Shown one piece after another: positions 35,896-44,766 of a stretch of DNA of 64,000 nt. The DNA is from Actinoplanes siamensis (GTDB taxonomy: Bacteria; Actinomycetota; Actinomycetes; Mycobacteriales; Micromonosporaceae), in assembly GCF_016862395.1 (NCBI RefSeq), contig NZ_BOMW01000017.1, forward strand, positions 1 through 64,000, written 5' to 3'. Position 1 is the stretch's first letter, and every line of letters begins with the position of its first letter. A program made the position numbers and the translations under genes. The notes beneath the pieces are model-generated. The model saw only the letters and a list, made by a program, of their open reading frames with translations, searched no databases and was not told where the DNA came from.

Positions 35896-38800
35896 CTACC
35901 CGTGTCCGGGGAGGAACTTGCGGCGCTCCTCGGGGCTGAAGTCGCGGGTGATCCGCCGCCCGGCGAGCGCGGCCACCGCGGAGATCGGCTGGCAGACGTC
36001 GCAGGGCACCCGCCGGACGGTGCCGTCGCGGTGCAGGGTCACCAGATCACGCCCGCCGGCGTCGAAGCCCAGGGCCATGATCGGTGGCCCGAAGCGTTCC
36101 AGAACGAGCGGCTCGCCGGTGCCGTCCGCGTTCTGCAGGCGTACGGTCTCGTCCCGGGTCACGTCCGCGATCAGGCGGCGGTCCGGGCTGAACGTGACGT
36201 CGTACGCCCAGCGCGGCTGCCCGGCCAGGACCACCGGCGAGTTCCCGTCGTCCGGGTACACCCGCAGGGAGCCGTCGTCGCCCTGGACCGCGAGGTGGCC
36301 GCCGTCCGGATCGAACCGCAGGCGCACGGCGGCGGCCGGGAGGTCCACGGTGAACACCGTCGTCACGGCGGGGATCCGCACCACCCGGACCGCGCGGGCG
36401 TCCGGCTGGACGGCGGCGGCCAGCAGCCGTCCGTCCGGGCTGAACTCGAACGGGAACGCGCTGTCCGGCACGATCAGCGGCGGGCTGCCGTCAGCGCGCA
36501 GATCCCACACCGACACCGTGAGGTGGTCGCACGCCGCGGCCACCCAGCGGCCGTCCGGGCTCAGCTCCACGTCGGAGTGCTCCGCGAGGGCGCACGGCAG
36601 CGAGCGGGGCGGTCCACCGCCGTCCCAGACCAGGACGTGGCCGCCGGCGGTGGCCACCACCGTCCGGCCGTCCCCGCTCACCCGCAACAGGTTGACCCGC
36701 GGCGTGGCCTGGCCGGAGGGGCCGGGCAGCACGAGCGAGGCTCCGTCCGTGCCGCGGTGGAGCACGATGCGGCCGTCCGAGGTGCTCACGGCCACGGCGG
36801 AGCCGTTCGCGTTCATGGCCAGCGGGCCGGGTGCGGTGGTGGCGGGGACGTCGAGGACCTGGGTGAGCCCGGCGCTGATGTCCCACACCCGTACCGTCGC
36901 GTCGGTGGCCGCGGAGACCAGCCGCATCCCGTCGGGGCTGAACGCCAGGTCGGACACCGGGGCCGGGCTGTAGAGGGTGCGCGGATGCGCCGGGTCGGAC
37001 AGCTCCCACACCCGGATCGTGCGGGCGTCCACCCCCGCGACGCGGCGGCCGTCGCCGGAGATCACGATCTGCGAGGTGGCGCCCTCGTTCGGCAGCGTCA
37101 CCTGCCGCTCCGGGTGCGCCGCGGGCGCGGTCCAGGCCCGGCTGCCGTCGGTGGACGCCACCTGCCCACCCCCGGCGCTGAAGGACGCCGAGATCGTTCC
37201 CGGCCCGGTGGCCGGCGAGACGACCGGTCGATCCGGGCGGGCCAGATCCCAGAAGGTGACGGACCCGTCCGCGTCGGCGGCGGCCAGCCCGCTGCCGCGT
37301 CCGGTGAACGCCAGGCTCTGCGGCTGCGCGCCGGCGCGGCCGTGCAGCACCGACCTGACCCGGCGGGTGGTCAGGTCGACGAGGCCCACCACGGCGCCGC
37401 CGCCGAACGCGACGGATCGGTTGTCCGGGCTGACGGCCAGCGAGTACTCGGCGGCGTCGGAGAGCCCGGGCAGGATCGTCGTCAGCTCGCCCGACCCCAG
37501 ATCCCAGACGGTCAGCTGATGCCCGCCGGCCGGGCGGACACCGGCGATCACCAGCCGCGTGCCGTCCGGGGTGAAGGCCATCGCCAGGACCAGCTCGTCG
37601 GAGTCGTGTGTCAGGGTCGCGGCGCGCCCGGCCGGATCCCACACGTGCAGGCGGCCGGCCTGGTCCGCGCTCGCCACCCGGGAACCGCCGGGACCGACGG
37701 CGACGCTGTTCACCGGCCCGCGGTGGTCCCGGAAGGTGGTCAGGATCCGCGAGTCGGCGGTGGCCTGGCGCAGCACCGCCTCCGTCTCCGCGCCGGGCCA
37801 CAGCTGGTACGCGCGGACGGCGAGCATCAAGGCGATCTCGGGATCGCTGCGGCGCTGTGCCCGGGCGTCGGCAGCGACCTGCCGGGCGGTGGCCCGGTCG
37901 CGTTCGGTCTCCGCCCGGTCGGCCTGCACCAGCGCCACCACCGCCAGGACGGCCAGCAGCACCGACGCCAGCGCGAGGCTGGCCAGGGCCAGCAACCGGC
38001 GGCGCCGGGCCGCCGCCGCCTCGCCCCGGCGCAGTTGCTCGCCGGCGTCGAGGAACTCCTGCTCGGCGGGGGTCAGCGCGGTTCCCTGCCGCCGGGCCCA
38101 CTCGGTGGCGACGGTGAGCCGCGTCCCGCGGTACAGGGACCCCTCGTCGCGGCCCAGCGATTCCCAGCCGGCTACGGCGTCGGCCAGCCGGCGGTGGATG
38201 CGCAGCCCGTTGCGGTCCTCCTCCACCCAGTCGCGCAGCCGTGGCCAGGCCGAGATCAGCGCCTCGTGCGCCAGCTCCACGCCGTCCTGGTCGGTGGTGA
38301 GCAGCCGCGCGTCCACCAGCCGGTCGATCACCGTGCTCGCCGGGCCGGCCGGGCCCACCTCGGCGCGCGGCATCCGCCGGCGTTTCACCACGTCCTGCTC
38401 GTCGATGTCGACCATCCGCAGCAGCAGCCCGCGCGCCGCCCGGCGCTGCTCGTCGTCGAGCGCGTGGTACACGCTCTCCGCGGTCGCCGCGACGGCCCCG
38501 GCCACGCCGCCGGCCGCCTCGTAGCCGGCCAGCGTCACGGTGGTGCCCCGGCGTCGCTGCCACGCCTGCAGCAGCGCGTGGGAGGCCAGCGGGAGCACGC
38601 CGGGCCGGCCGGTGGTCTCCGCCACGATCGCCGACACCAGCGCGCCCTCGACCCGGGCGCCGACGTGCTCGGCCGGTTTGACCACCGCGTCGCGCAACTC
38701 GGCCGGGGTCATGCCGCCCACCAGCAGGTGCCCGTCGGTCATGGCGGCCAGCAGGTCGGGGTACTCCACGAACCGCGGGTAGTGGTCGGCCCGGGACACC

Positions 38801-39609
38801 AGCACCACCCGCGTGCGGCTGTCGTCGTCCCGCGCGAGCGCGACCAGCGCGGCGACGAAGCGGTCCCGCTCGGGGCCGTCCACGTCGGTGGCGAACACGG
38901 CCTCGAACTGGTCGGCCACCAGCAGCAGTTCGACTCCGTCCGGGTGCCGGGCCAGTCCCTGGCGGACCACGAGGCCGGCGTGTGCCGGGTGCCCCGACAG
39001 GTCGTCCAGCAGCGCCCCGGCCGGGATCTCGGCGAGCGCCGCCAGCCGCAGCGCGAGGTCGGTCAGCGGGCGGGTGCCCGGCATCATCAGGACCGCCGGC
39101 CACGGCTGCCGGTCGCCGCAGAGCGCGCCGCCCCGGACCGCCGGCAGCAGCCCGGCCCGGACGACCGAGGACTTCCCGGCCCCGGAGGGCCCGAACACCA
39201 CCGTCAGCCGCCGCTGCGCCACCCGCCGCAGCAGGTCGTCGACCAGCCGGCGCCGCCCGAAGAACAACTCGGCGTCGTCCGGCTGGAACGGCGCCAGGCC
39301 CACGTACGGCGACCGGCTCACCGGCGGCACCGGCGGGGCGGGTTCGGGGCGCGCGGCGATCGCCCGCCACCTGGCGGTCCACTCCCCGACGTCCCCGCCG
39401 CACGCCTCGACGTACGCCACGGTCACCGGCAGCGTCGGCAGCTTGCGGCCCGAGGCGGCGGCCGCCAGCGTCGCCGTGGAGAAGTTCGCCCGCCGCGCGA
39501 GCGTCCGGTACGACGGGCTGCCCGCCTTCTCCCGCAACACGCGCAGACCCTCGGCGAACTCGCCGACCGGTCCTTCCCTGTCGTCCAGTGGACGCTCCGG
39601 TCGAGGCAT
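35896..39609 (-). CDS. HTH-STAND NTPase-WD40 protein
   Basis: A 1237-residue signalling NTPase. Residues 15-80 are an XRE-like HTH (YRTLARRANFSTATLAAAASG). PYVGLAPF introduces the nSTAND1 domain, with Walker A GPSGAGKS at 140-147 and a downstream VELLLVADQFEAVF Walker B. After the NTPase comes one hydrophobic helix (about 530-555, LLALASLALASVLLAVLAVV) and then about a dozen WD40 repeats (for example LAFSPDGMRLVSAATDATVRVWD). The protein may be membrane-held, with ligand binding by the WD40 part changing the NTPase state. It is divergent from a small secreted-protein gene with TTGTC repeats between them. Confidence 0.92.
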   Translation of the reverse strand: MPRPERPLDDREGPVGEFAEGLRVLREKAGSPSYRTLARRANFSTATLAAAASGRKLPTLPVTVAYVEACGGDVGEWTARWRAIAARPEPAPPVPPVSRSPYVGLAPFQPDDAELFFGRRRLVDDLLRRVAQRRLTVVFGPSGAGKSSVVRAGLLPAVRGGALCGDRQPWPAVLMMPGTRPLTDLALRLAALAEIPAGALLDDLSGHPAHAGLVVRQGLARHPDGVELLLVADQFEAVFATDVDGPERDRFVAALVALARDDDSRTRVVLVSRADHYPRFVEYPDLLAAMTDGHLLVGGMTPAELRDAVVKPAEHVGARVEGALVSAIVAETTGRPGVLPLASHALLQAWQRRRGTTVTLAGYEAAGGVAGAVAATAESVYHALDDEQRRAARGLLLRMVDIDEQDVVKRRRMPRAEVGPAGPASTVIDRLVDARLLTTDQDGVELAHEALISAWPRLRDWVEEDRNGLRIHRRLADAVAGWESLGRDEGSLYRGTRLTVATEWARRQGTALTPAEQEFLDAGEQLRRGEAAAARRRRLLALASLALASVLLAVLAVVALVQADRAETERDRATARQVAADARAQRRSDPEIALMLAVRAYQLWPGAETEAVLRQATADSRILTTFRDHRGPVNSVAVGPGGSRVASADQAGRLHVWDPAGRAATLTHDSDELVLAMAFTPDGTRLVIAGVRPAGGHQLTVWDLGSGELTTILPGLSDAAEYSLAVSPDNRSVAFGGGAVVGLVDLTTRRVRSVLHGRAGAQPQSLAFTGRGSGLAAADADGSVTFWDLARPDRPVVSPATGPGTISASFSAGGGQVASTDGSRAWTAPAAHPERQVTLPNEGATSQIVISGDGRRVAGVDARTIRVWELSDPAHPRTLYSPAPVSDLAFSPDGMRLVSAATDATVRVWDISAGLTQVLDVPATTAPGPLAMNANGSAVAVSTSDGRIVLHRGTDGASLVLPGPSGQATPRVNLLRVSGDGRTVVATAGGHVLVWDGGGPPRSLPCALAEHSDVELSPDGRWVAAACDHLTVSVWDLRADGSPPLIVPDSAFPFEFSPDGRLLAAAVQPDARAVRVVRIPAVTTVFTVDLPAAAVRLRFDPDGGHLAVQGDDGSLRVYPDDGNSPVVLAGQPRWAYDVTFSPDRRLIADVTRDETVRLQNADGTGEPLVLERFGPPIMALGFDAGGRDLVTLHRDGTVRRVPCDVCQPISAVAALAGRRITRDFSPEERRKFLPGHG

Positions 39610-39624
39610 CGGCCCCCGCCCCCG

Positions 39625-39682
39625 TTGTCAGACATTGTCCATCGTCGATTGTCCAGCGCCCCGGACCGGAAGCAAGACAATT
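39625..39682. promoter_or_regulatory. TTGTC repeats between the STAND gene and its divergent neighbour
   Basis: TTGTC occurs at 39625, 39635 and 39649 in the same direction (the last two within ATTGTCCA), and reversed as GACAA at 39676-39680. Clustering in 58 bp of an otherwise GC-rich gap suggests a protein-binding region, possibly for the HTH of the STAND protein. Confidence 0.4.
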
Positions 39683-39730
39683 CCCCGACATCTACACAGG
39701 ACCCACAGCCATCACCTGGAAGGGATCCTG

Positions 39731-40330
39731 ATGAGATCACCGTCAAACCGCCTGACGTCAGCGGTGTTCGCCGTGCTGACCCTCACCGCCACGCTGATGT
39801 TCGGCACCCCGGCCTCGGCGGCCGACACCGCCGGCGTCAAGGTGGACACCGCCAAGTCCCGGCCGGCGAAGGTCGCCTCGGCGAGGTTCGCCGCCGAGGG
39901 CCGGGCCGCCGGCCTGGACGCCGGCCAGGCGCGCGCCCTGCAGGGCGAGGTCAACCTGTACCTGGCCAAGTACGGCAAGGCGGCCCGGCAGGTCAGCTTC
40001 AACACGATCGCGCTCAAGGGCGCCGACATCCACGTCGCCGTGCCCGGCGAGGCGCACCCGCGCGGCATCGCGGGGACCTACTGCGCGTACAAGTGGTTCT
40101 GCGCGTACGAGTACGAGTACCAGAACGGCTCCGACATCCACATGTACGACTGCGGGGTGACCTGGTACATCCCGTGGTTCACCACGGGTTCCTGGGTGAA
40201 CAACCAGACCCCGGGCACCAGGCCGCTGCTGACGTTCACGGACGGGAGCACGTGGCGCATGCCGGGTGCGTACGCTCAGCAGCTGTCCGGTGTCGGCTGG
40301 AGCCCGGTGTCGAGCATCGTGCCCTGCTGA
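39731..40330 (+). CDS. small exported cysteine-containing protein
   Basis: A 199-residue secreted protein. ATG 39731 follows GGAAGGGATC and begins a signal ending at PASAAD. An Ala-rich helical pro-region (about 30-110) precedes a C-terminal domain rich in Trp, Tyr and Cys: CAYKWFCAYEYEYQNG, MYDCGVTWYIPWF and a final VPC. The four cysteines and WFCAYE...NG pattern recall small crystallin-like or I36 inhibitor-like exported domains; this is a weak resemblance. It is divergent from the STAND protein, and the two may be functionally linked. Confidence 0.78.
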   Translation: MRSPSNRLTSAVFAVLTLTATLMFGTPASAADTAGVKVDTAKSRPAKVASARFAAEGRAAGLDAGQARALQGEVNLYLAKYGKAARQVSFNTIALKGADIHVAVPGEAHPRGIAGTYCAYKWFCAYEYEYQNGSDIHMYDCGVTWYIPWFTTGSWVNNQTPGTRPLLTFTDGSTWRMPGAYAQQLSGVGWSPVSSIVPC

Positions 40331-40338
40331 TCCCGCAT

Positions 40339-40372
40339 CCGGCCGGCCCGGGGGATTCCCCGGGCCGGCCGG
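40339..40372. terminator. bidirectional 15-bp hairpin
   Basis: CCGGCCGGCCCGGGG, a GATT loop and the exact complement stand between two convergent genes. Confidence 0.85.
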
Positions 40373-40379
40373 CGGCGAT

Positions 40380-43226
40380 CTAATTCTGCGGTGGTACGTC
40401 CCTGGGACCGGAACCCCAGGTCAGGCTGGGCGCGGCCGACCGGGTGTAGATCAGGTGCCCGCCGGTGCGGATCGCCGACGCCGGCAGCCAGGCCTGGCTC
40501 CGGGACCGGCCGTCGAGCCGCAGGCCCGTGACGTAGACGCCGTCACCGGGCGCGTCGATCGTCAGCGAGCGCCCGCCGGCCAGGTGCACCACCGCCCGCG
40601 GGAACAGCGGCGTGGTCAGCGACAGTTCGGCCCGGGTCGGCACGGTCGGGTAGAGGCCCAGCGCGGAGAAGACGTACCAGGCGCTCATCGTGCCGGCGTC
40701 GTCGTTGCCGGGGATGCCGCCGGTGCCGTCGCTCCACTTGCCGTCGACGATCGCCCGTACCGTCTCCTGGGTCTTGTACGCCTGGCCGAAGTAGTTGTAG
40801 AGGTACGGCGTCTGGATGTCCGGCTCGTTCGTCGCGTCGAACCTCGTGCTGCTCGTCGCGCTCAGGTCGAACGAGCCGTCCGGCTTGCGGAAGAACGCGT
40901 CCAGCCGCTCGGCCGCCTTCGCGGTGCCGCCCATCGCCTGGGCCAGTCCCAGCACGTCGGAGTAGACCATCCAGGTGTACTGGGCGCTGCTGCCCTCGAC
41001 GAAGCCGGTGCCGGTGGACGGGCTGAAGCCGGGCGCCCAGGCTCCGTCGGCGTACCGGTCCCGCATCCAGCCCACGAACGGCCCGTCCGGCGGCGCCGGG
41101 GTGGCCACCGCCGGGTCTGCCAGTTCCAGCTCGCCGAGCTGCACGATCGGCTCGCCGCCGTTGGCGGTGACGTTCAGCCGGTAGTAGAGGTACGGCTTGG
41201 GCGACGCCACCGCGAACTCACGCGTCTGCCCGCGCCGGGTGAACGTCTGCCCGGTCTGCGCGTCGACCACCTCCCAGTCGGCGCCGTCGGCGCTGCCCAG
41301 CAGCTCCCAGTTCTTCGGGTCCCGGCCCGGCACGTCGTTGCCCGAGGTCAGCGCGTAGCCGGTGACCGTCCGCGGCTGTTCGAGCCGCGCCTGGATCCAG
41401 CCGGTGGCGGCGAAGGTGAGCCACTTCGTGCCCTTGTCGCCGTCGAACGCCTGCGCCTTGCCCTCGGACGGCCCGTTCTCGCCGCTCGCGGTGATCGCCG
41501 TGATCTGTTCCCGGACGTTGTGCTCCAGGCCCGGGTCGGCCTTGGCCGCCGGGTCGAAGACGTTGCGCCAATTGTGCGAGCGGTCCAGGAACCTCTTCTC
41601 GTTCGCCCGGTCACCGAGCGCCTTGGCGAGCCGGGACAGACCGTAGTCGGCGGCCGCGTCCTCCAGGGTCTCCGCGGCGCCGCCCCAGCAGTGGCAGTTG
41701 TCGGCCGGCACGTAGCCCAGCTCCAGGTACTTGTCGAGAGCCGGTCGCTGGCCGACGCACTCGACGTTGCAGCCGGCGTCGCTCAGGTCGTTTCCGGTGG
41801 GCACGGTAGCGGCCCGTACCAGGGAATCGAATGCGCCCCTGACGTCGAAGTCCCGCGCGCCGAAGGCATGCATGCCGGCGATGGCCGCGGCCGACGGATC
41901 GCCGGACATCACCGCGGTCTTGCCGTGCTGCAGCAGCCAGCGGTCCCATTCGCCGTCGCGCTGGCCGGCATAGTTGTGGAGCGACTGGGCGAAGTCGCTG
42001 GCCATCCCGGGGTCGAGCAGCGCCAGCAGCTGTACCTGCGCGCGGTAGACGTCCCAGCCGGAGAACGTGCCGTACTGCGCCCGCTGCCGGCCGCGGACCG
42101 CGTGCACGGCGCCGTCGGCGCCCATGTACTTCCCGTTGACGTCGCTGGTCAGGGTGGGTTCGAGCTGTGCGTGGTAGAGCGCGGTGTAGAACGTGCGGCG
42201 CTGCGCCTCGGTGCCGCCGCCGATCGCGATCCTCGTGAGCCGGGTGGTCCACGCGGCCCGCGCCCTGGCCGCGATGTCGCCGAAGCCGCCCCGGCCGCTC
42301 TCGGTGGCCAGGTTGGCGCGGGCGCCCGCCAGGCTCACGTAGGAGATGGCGACGCGCATGCCGACGCTCGTCGTGCCGGGGGCGAAGGTCACGTACCCGC
42401 CGGATCCCCGGCCCGCGTTGGGCCGGCCGGCGGCGCTGTACCCGCTGCCGCCGGTCTCGTCGGTGCCGCCCGGGGTGAGCATGGCGTCCTTCCACGTGCC
42501 GGTGGCCGCGAACGGCTGGTCGAGCTGGGCGACGAAGTGCAGCGTGTAGTACGCGTGGCTGTTGTTCGTGCTCTGCGGGCCGCAGAAGTTGCCGGCGCTG
42601 ACCGAGCCGGTGACCGTGCGGGTGGCCGGGTCCAGGTGCACCGTCGCGGCTTCGCTTCCGGTCTCCGACAGGGAGGTACGGAAGAGCAGGCTGGCCGTCT
42701 TGTCCGCGGGGAAGGTGAACCGGCCGAACCCGGTGCGCGGGGTGGCGGTCAGCTCGGCGCCGGCCCCGCTGTCCAGCCGCACCGCGTAGTAGCCGGGCCG
42801 CGCCGCCTCGTTGGCGTGCGTGAACGTGCTGGCGAACACGGCGTCGGCGGCGTCCGCGGTGGGCGAGGCGGTGATGTCGCCGACCTGCGGCAGGACCGGG
42901 ATGTCGCCATTGGCGCCGGAGCAGCCGACGCCGCTGAGGTGGGTGAGGCTGAAGCCGCGGATCCGGGTCGCGGTGTACTGGTAGCCGCCGGGCGCCGGGG
43001 TGGAGATCTGATTGCCGCGGGAGGTCTGCGGGCTCCACGCGAGCATGCCGAACGGGGTGACCGCGCCCGGGTAGGTGTTGCCGAGGTTCGTCGTGCCGAT
43101 GAACGGATCGACGTACCCGGCCGGATCCTTGACGAGTGGTGGAGACGCCGCCTGAGCTGCGACGGCGCCAATCGGAACGGTGAGGACAACCCCGAGGAGC
43201 ACGGCGGCAGTACGGGATCCGAACAC
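40380..43226 (-). CDS. exported GH92 alpha-mannosidase with F5/8C-type domain
   Basis: A 948-residue secreted glycosidase of family 92 (calcium-dependent exo-alpha-mannosidases, mostly alpha-1,2). GTG 43226 follows GGAGG and starts a Sec signal. The family start YVDPFIGTTNLGNTYPGAVTPFGM, the middle WDVYRAQVQLLALLDP, and GNDDAGTMSAWYVFSALGLYP near the end are diagnostic. A discoidin (F5/8 C) domain of about 140 residues (AFDGDKGTKWLTF...YYRLNVTAN) is inserted within the catalytic region. It probably trims mannose from fungal or plant glycoproteins. A palindrome sits between its promoter and start, so it is controlled separately from the GH1 operon. Confidence 0.94.
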   Translation of the reverse strand: MFGSRTAAVLLGVVLTVPIGAVAAQAASPPLVKDPAGYVDPFIGTTNLGNTYPGAVTPFGMLAWSPQTSRGNQISTPAPGGYQYTATRIRGFSLTHLSGVGCSGANGDIPVLPQVGDITASPTADAADAVFASTFTHANEAARPGYYAVRLDSGAGAELTATPRTGFGRFTFPADKTASLLFRTSLSETGSEAATVHLDPATRTVTGSVSAGNFCGPQSTNNSHAYYTLHFVAQLDQPFAATGTWKDAMLTPGGTDETGGSGYSAAGRPNAGRGSGGYVTFAPGTTSVGMRVAISYVSLAGARANLATESGRGGFGDIAARARAAWTTRLTRIAIGGGTEAQRRTFYTALYHAQLEPTLTSDVNGKYMGADGAVHAVRGRQRAQYGTFSGWDVYRAQVQLLALLDPGMASDFAQSLHNYAGQRDGEWDRWLLQHGKTAVMSGDPSAAAIAGMHAFGARDFDVRGAFDSLVRAATVPTGNDLSDAGCNVECVGQRPALDKYLELGYVPADNCHCWGGAAETLEDAAADYGLSRLAKALGDRANEKRFLDRSHNWRNVFDPAAKADPGLEHNVREQITAITASGENGPSEGKAQAFDGDKGTKWLTFAATGWIQARLEQPRTVTGYALTSGNDVPGRDPKNWELLGSADGADWEVVDAQTGQTFTRRGQTREFAVASPKPYLYYRLNVTANGGEPIVQLGELELADPAVATPAPPDGPFVGWMRDRYADGAWAPGFSPSTGTGFVEGSSAQYTWMVYSDVLGLAQAMGGTAKAAERLDAFFRKPDGSFDLSATSSTRFDATNEPDIQTPYLYNYFGQAYKTQETVRAIVDGKWSDGTGGIPGNDDAGTMSAWYVFSALGLYPTVPTRAELSLTTPLFPRAVVHLAGGRSLTIDAPGDGVYVTGLRLDGRSRSQAWLPASAIRTGGHLIYTRSAAPSLTWGSGPRDVPPQN

Positions 43227-43239
43227 GCGGCCTCCACAA

Positions 43240-43253
43240 TGACATCGATGTCA
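43240..43253 (-). promoter_or_regulatory. LacI-type operator before GH92
   Basis: TGACATCGATGTCA is a perfect 14-bp palindrome with the CG centre typical of LacI-family sites, 14 bp before the GH92 start codon. A TTGACA on the minus strand at 43295-43300 is a likely -35. The sequence differs from the operators of the LacI gene in this window, so a different repressor is implied. Confidence 0.7.
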
Positions 43254-43321
43254 GATCACTGGTGAGAGACAGCTTTGTTCGACGATGTTCTATGTGTCAA
43301 CAGTGCCCGGCGGTTCCGGAA

Positions 43322-43368
43322 CAGGCGCGGGCCGGGCCGTCCGCACGGGACGGCCCGGCTCGCGCCTG
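43322..43368 (-). terminator. 21-bp hairpin after the GH1 gene
   Basis: Arms of 21 bases, with one G-U pair, flank a 5-nt loop directly after the GH1 stop. The core is GCCGGGCCGTCC paired with GGACGGCCCGGC. It ends the ABC-GH1 operon. Confidence 0.85.
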
Positions 43369-43371
43369 CCC

Positions 43372-44766
43372 TCAGGAGGTCAGGAACTGATCGGCGGTAC
43401 GACCGGCCAGCTGCTCGCGCAACCAGTGGTAACTCGCCCGCGGGGTGCGCGTCCCGGTCGGGTAGTCCACGTGTACCAGTCCGAAGCGCGGGCCGTACCC
43501 GCGCGCCCACTCGAAGTTGTCCAGCAGCGACCAGTAGAAGTACCCGCGCAGGTCGACCGGCGCGTCCGCGGCGGCCCGCGCCGCGGCCGCCAGGTGTCCG
43601 GCGATGAACCGGATGCGCTCCGGGTCCGCCCCGATGTCCTCGCGCAACTCGGCCACGCCGTTCTCGGTCACGTAGACCGGCGGCAGATCCGGGTAGCGCC
43701 CGGCCAGCCCGGTCAGCGTGTCGTAGAGGCCGCGCGGCTCGATCGGCCAGCCCAGATCGGTGACCGGCACCCCCTCGCGGGTCACCGACCGCACCCCGAT
43801 GTCGCAGGCGCTGCGCAGGGCCGGATCGGGCTGCTCGTACGGCGCGGCCGCGGCGTGGATCCGGTAGTAGTAGTTGACGCCGAGGAAGTCCAGCGGCGCC
43901 CCGATCAGCTTCAGGTCGCCGTCACGCCGGAAGGACAGGTCGCTCACCCCGGCGTAGAGCCGCTCGAACCCGTCCGGGTACGCGCCGCCCAGCACCGGGT
44001 CGGTGAACTGCCGGTTGAGCATCAGGTCCATCCGGTCCGCGGCCGCCCGGTCCGCCGCCGAGCCGGTCGCCGGCACGGCCGGGGACAGGTTGAGCGTGAT
44101 GCCGACCCGCGCCCCCGGCGACACCGCCCGCAGCGCGGTCACCGCCCGGCCGTGCCCGACCAGCAGGTGATGGGCGGCAGCGAGCGCGCCGTGCCCCTCC
44201 CTGACGCCGGGCGCGTGCCGGCCCTCGGCGTAACCCACGATCGACGACACGTAGGGCTCGTTCAGCGTGATCCAGTCCCGCACCCGGTCGCCGAGCCGCC
44301 CGGCGACCACCGCGGCGTAGTCGGCGAAGCGCTCCGCGGTGTCCCGCGACCGCCAGCCGCCCGCGTCCTCCATGGCCTGCGGCAGATCCCAGTGGTAGAG
44401 CGTGACGAACGGCCGGATGCCCCGCTCGCACAGCCCGTCCACGAGCCTGTCGTAGTAGTCCAGGCCGCGCCGGTTCACCGGGCCCGAGCCGGCCGGCATG
44501 ACCCGCGGCCAGGCGACCGAGAAGCGGTAGGCGTCCACGCCCAGCGAGTCCAGCAGTCGCAGGTCGTCGCGCCAGCGGTGGTAGCTGTCGCAGGCCACCG
44601 CGCCCGAGGCCCCGTCGGCGACGGCGCCCGGCCGGCGGCAGAACGTGTCCCAGATCGAGTCGCCGCGGCCGTCCTCGGCCACCGCGCCCTCGATCTGGTA
44701 GGCCGCCGTGGCAGCGCCCCAGACGAAGCCGGCCGGCATCGCTGGCAGTTCGGAAGGCGTGGTCAT
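43372..44766 (-). CDS. GH1 beta-glucosidase
   Basis: A 464-residue cytoplasmic glycoside hydrolase family 1 enzyme. FVWGAATAAYQIEGA is the N-terminal signature, the acid/base Glu is in TLNEP and the nucleophile Glu in YVTENG. It hydrolyses beta-linked disaccharides, for example cellobiose or another beta-glucoside, after import. Its ATG overlaps the stop of the upstream permease gene by four bases (ATGA), so the importer and the hydrolase are co-translated. The operon is under the LacI operators at 47953-47980. Confidence 0.94.
   Translation of the reverse strand: MTTPSELPAMPAGFVWGAATAAYQIEGAVAEDGRGDSIWDTFCRRPGAVADGASGAVACDSYHRWRDDLRLLDSLGVDAYRFSVAWPRVMPAGSGPVNRRGLDYYDRLVDGLCERGIRPFVTLYHWDLPQAMEDAGGWRSRDTAERFADYAAVVAGRLGDRVRDWITLNEPYVSSIVGYAEGRHAPGVREGHGALAAAHHLLVGHGRAVTALRAVSPGARVGITLNLSPAVPATGSAADRAAADRMDLMLNRQFTDPVLGGAYPDGFERLYAGVSDLSFRRDGDLKLIGAPLDFLGVNYYYRIHAAAAPYEQPDPALRSACDIGVRSVTREGVPVTDLGWPIEPRGLYDTLTGLAGRYPDLPPVYVTENGVAELREDIGADPERIRFIAGHLAAAARAAADAPVDLRGYFYWSLLDNFEWARGYGPRFGLVHVDYPTGTRTPRASYHWLREQLAGRTADQFLTS

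Noticed and set aside
35902..40383. A plus-strand open frame of nearly 1500 codons opposite the STAND gene
   Set aside because: It is an antisense shadow produced by very high GC3; it lacks any domain, runs through several real genes and is rich in Arg, Gly and Pro.
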